Assembly (NCBI GenBank): GCA_937902125.1
Contig: CALDIB010000042.1
Coordinates: forward strand, 1-19,728
DNA from: an uncultured Treponema sp.
GTDB lineage: Bacteria > Spirochaetota > Spirochaetia > Treponematales > Treponemataceae
Length of the DNA stretch: 19,728 bases
Direction of reading: 5' to 3'
Shown here: piece after piece, positions 19,614 through 19,728 of the stretch
Layout: each line of letters begins with the position of its first letter
How positions within the stretch are numbered: position 1 is the stretch's first letter
Translations under genes and position numbers: made by a program
Notes under the pieces: model-generated
What the model saw: only the letters and a program-made list of their open reading frames with translations
Databases searched by the model: none
What the model was told of the DNA's origin: nothing

Positions 19614-19728
19614 AAAATGCGTTAGGCTATGGAGCGGTGCGAAGCAGTCTGCGTAAGCAGACCGGCCGTAGGCAAGCCGCGGAACAGCCGACGTAGCGAG
19701 TTTTCTTGTTTTTGCGTAGCAAAATGCG
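19614..19728. repeat. GC-rich hairpin array running off the window
   Basis: Short hairpins with GCGNAGC-type turns follow one another: TGCGAAGCA near 19637-19645, GTCTGC-gtaa-GCAGAC (about 19648-19663), a GGC/GCC dyad near 19665-19680, and TTTTGC-gta-GCAAAA (about 19710-19725). The last resembles the TTTTTGC/GCAAAAA hairpin in the sugar-operon leader. There is no ORF. It is probably an intergenic repeat cluster continuing past the window. Confidence 0.45.

Overview
The window looks like a piece of a spirochaete chromosome, most probably Treponema or a close relative. The pointers are the HU-like/DUF4469 DNA-binding protein, the L-fucose isomerase-like plus DUF4867 pair, the DUF4349 lipoprotein, and a sharp contrast between a GC-richer housekeeping block and AT-rich flanks. 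The assignment rests on gene content only. No tRNA, rRNA, CRISPR array or complete insertion sequence is visible.

Region 1 (1-6.4 kb, + strand, AT-rich) is accessory. It opens with the end of a BREX type 3-like phage-defence operon: pglZ, cut by the window edge, and a brxA-like gene. Next come an XRE regulator with a consensus promoter, a 16-codon ORF, and an antisense small-RNA unit with a perfect TTGACA-N17-TATAAT promoter and an intrinsic terminator. A three-hairpin repeat (element A), an HU-like/DUF4469 protein, an HAD phosphatase, a PD-(D/E)xK-like DUF5655 protein and an ArsC/Spx-like protein follow.

Region 2 (6.4-12.9 kb, GC-richer) is housekeeping-like. A tight minus-strand block runs proS - DUF4349 lipoprotein - Nim/PPOx-type flavoprotein - GNAT - MGMT-like, and proS appears to be leaderless. 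A lone ABC ATPase (+) converges with an M29-type aminopeptidase (-).

Region 3 (12.9-16.4 kb) holds a small membrane protein divergent from an XRE regulator, then a minus-strand sugar operon (DUF4867, then the fucose-isomerase-like gene). The sugar operon has a strong promoter, 20-bp repeated operator-like sites, and a leader of about 260 nt carrying a tandemly duplicated structured module.

Region 4 (16.4-19.7 kb) is accessory again. Its centrepiece is a complete type III toxin-antitoxin (ToxIN/AbiQ-like) locus on the minus strand: promoter, three exact 35-nt repeats that each fold as an H-type pseudoknot with compensatory changes, an attenuating terminator, and a ToxN-family endoribonuclease. 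A second three-hairpin repeat (element B) abuts the toxin stop codon. Upstream lie a gene of unknown function, a zinc-ribbon/transmembrane/ankyrin-like protein, and a divergent XRE regulator with paired inverted operator-like sites. With BREX and ToxIN at its two ends, the window looks like a housekeeping core flanked by phage-defence and regulatory cargo.
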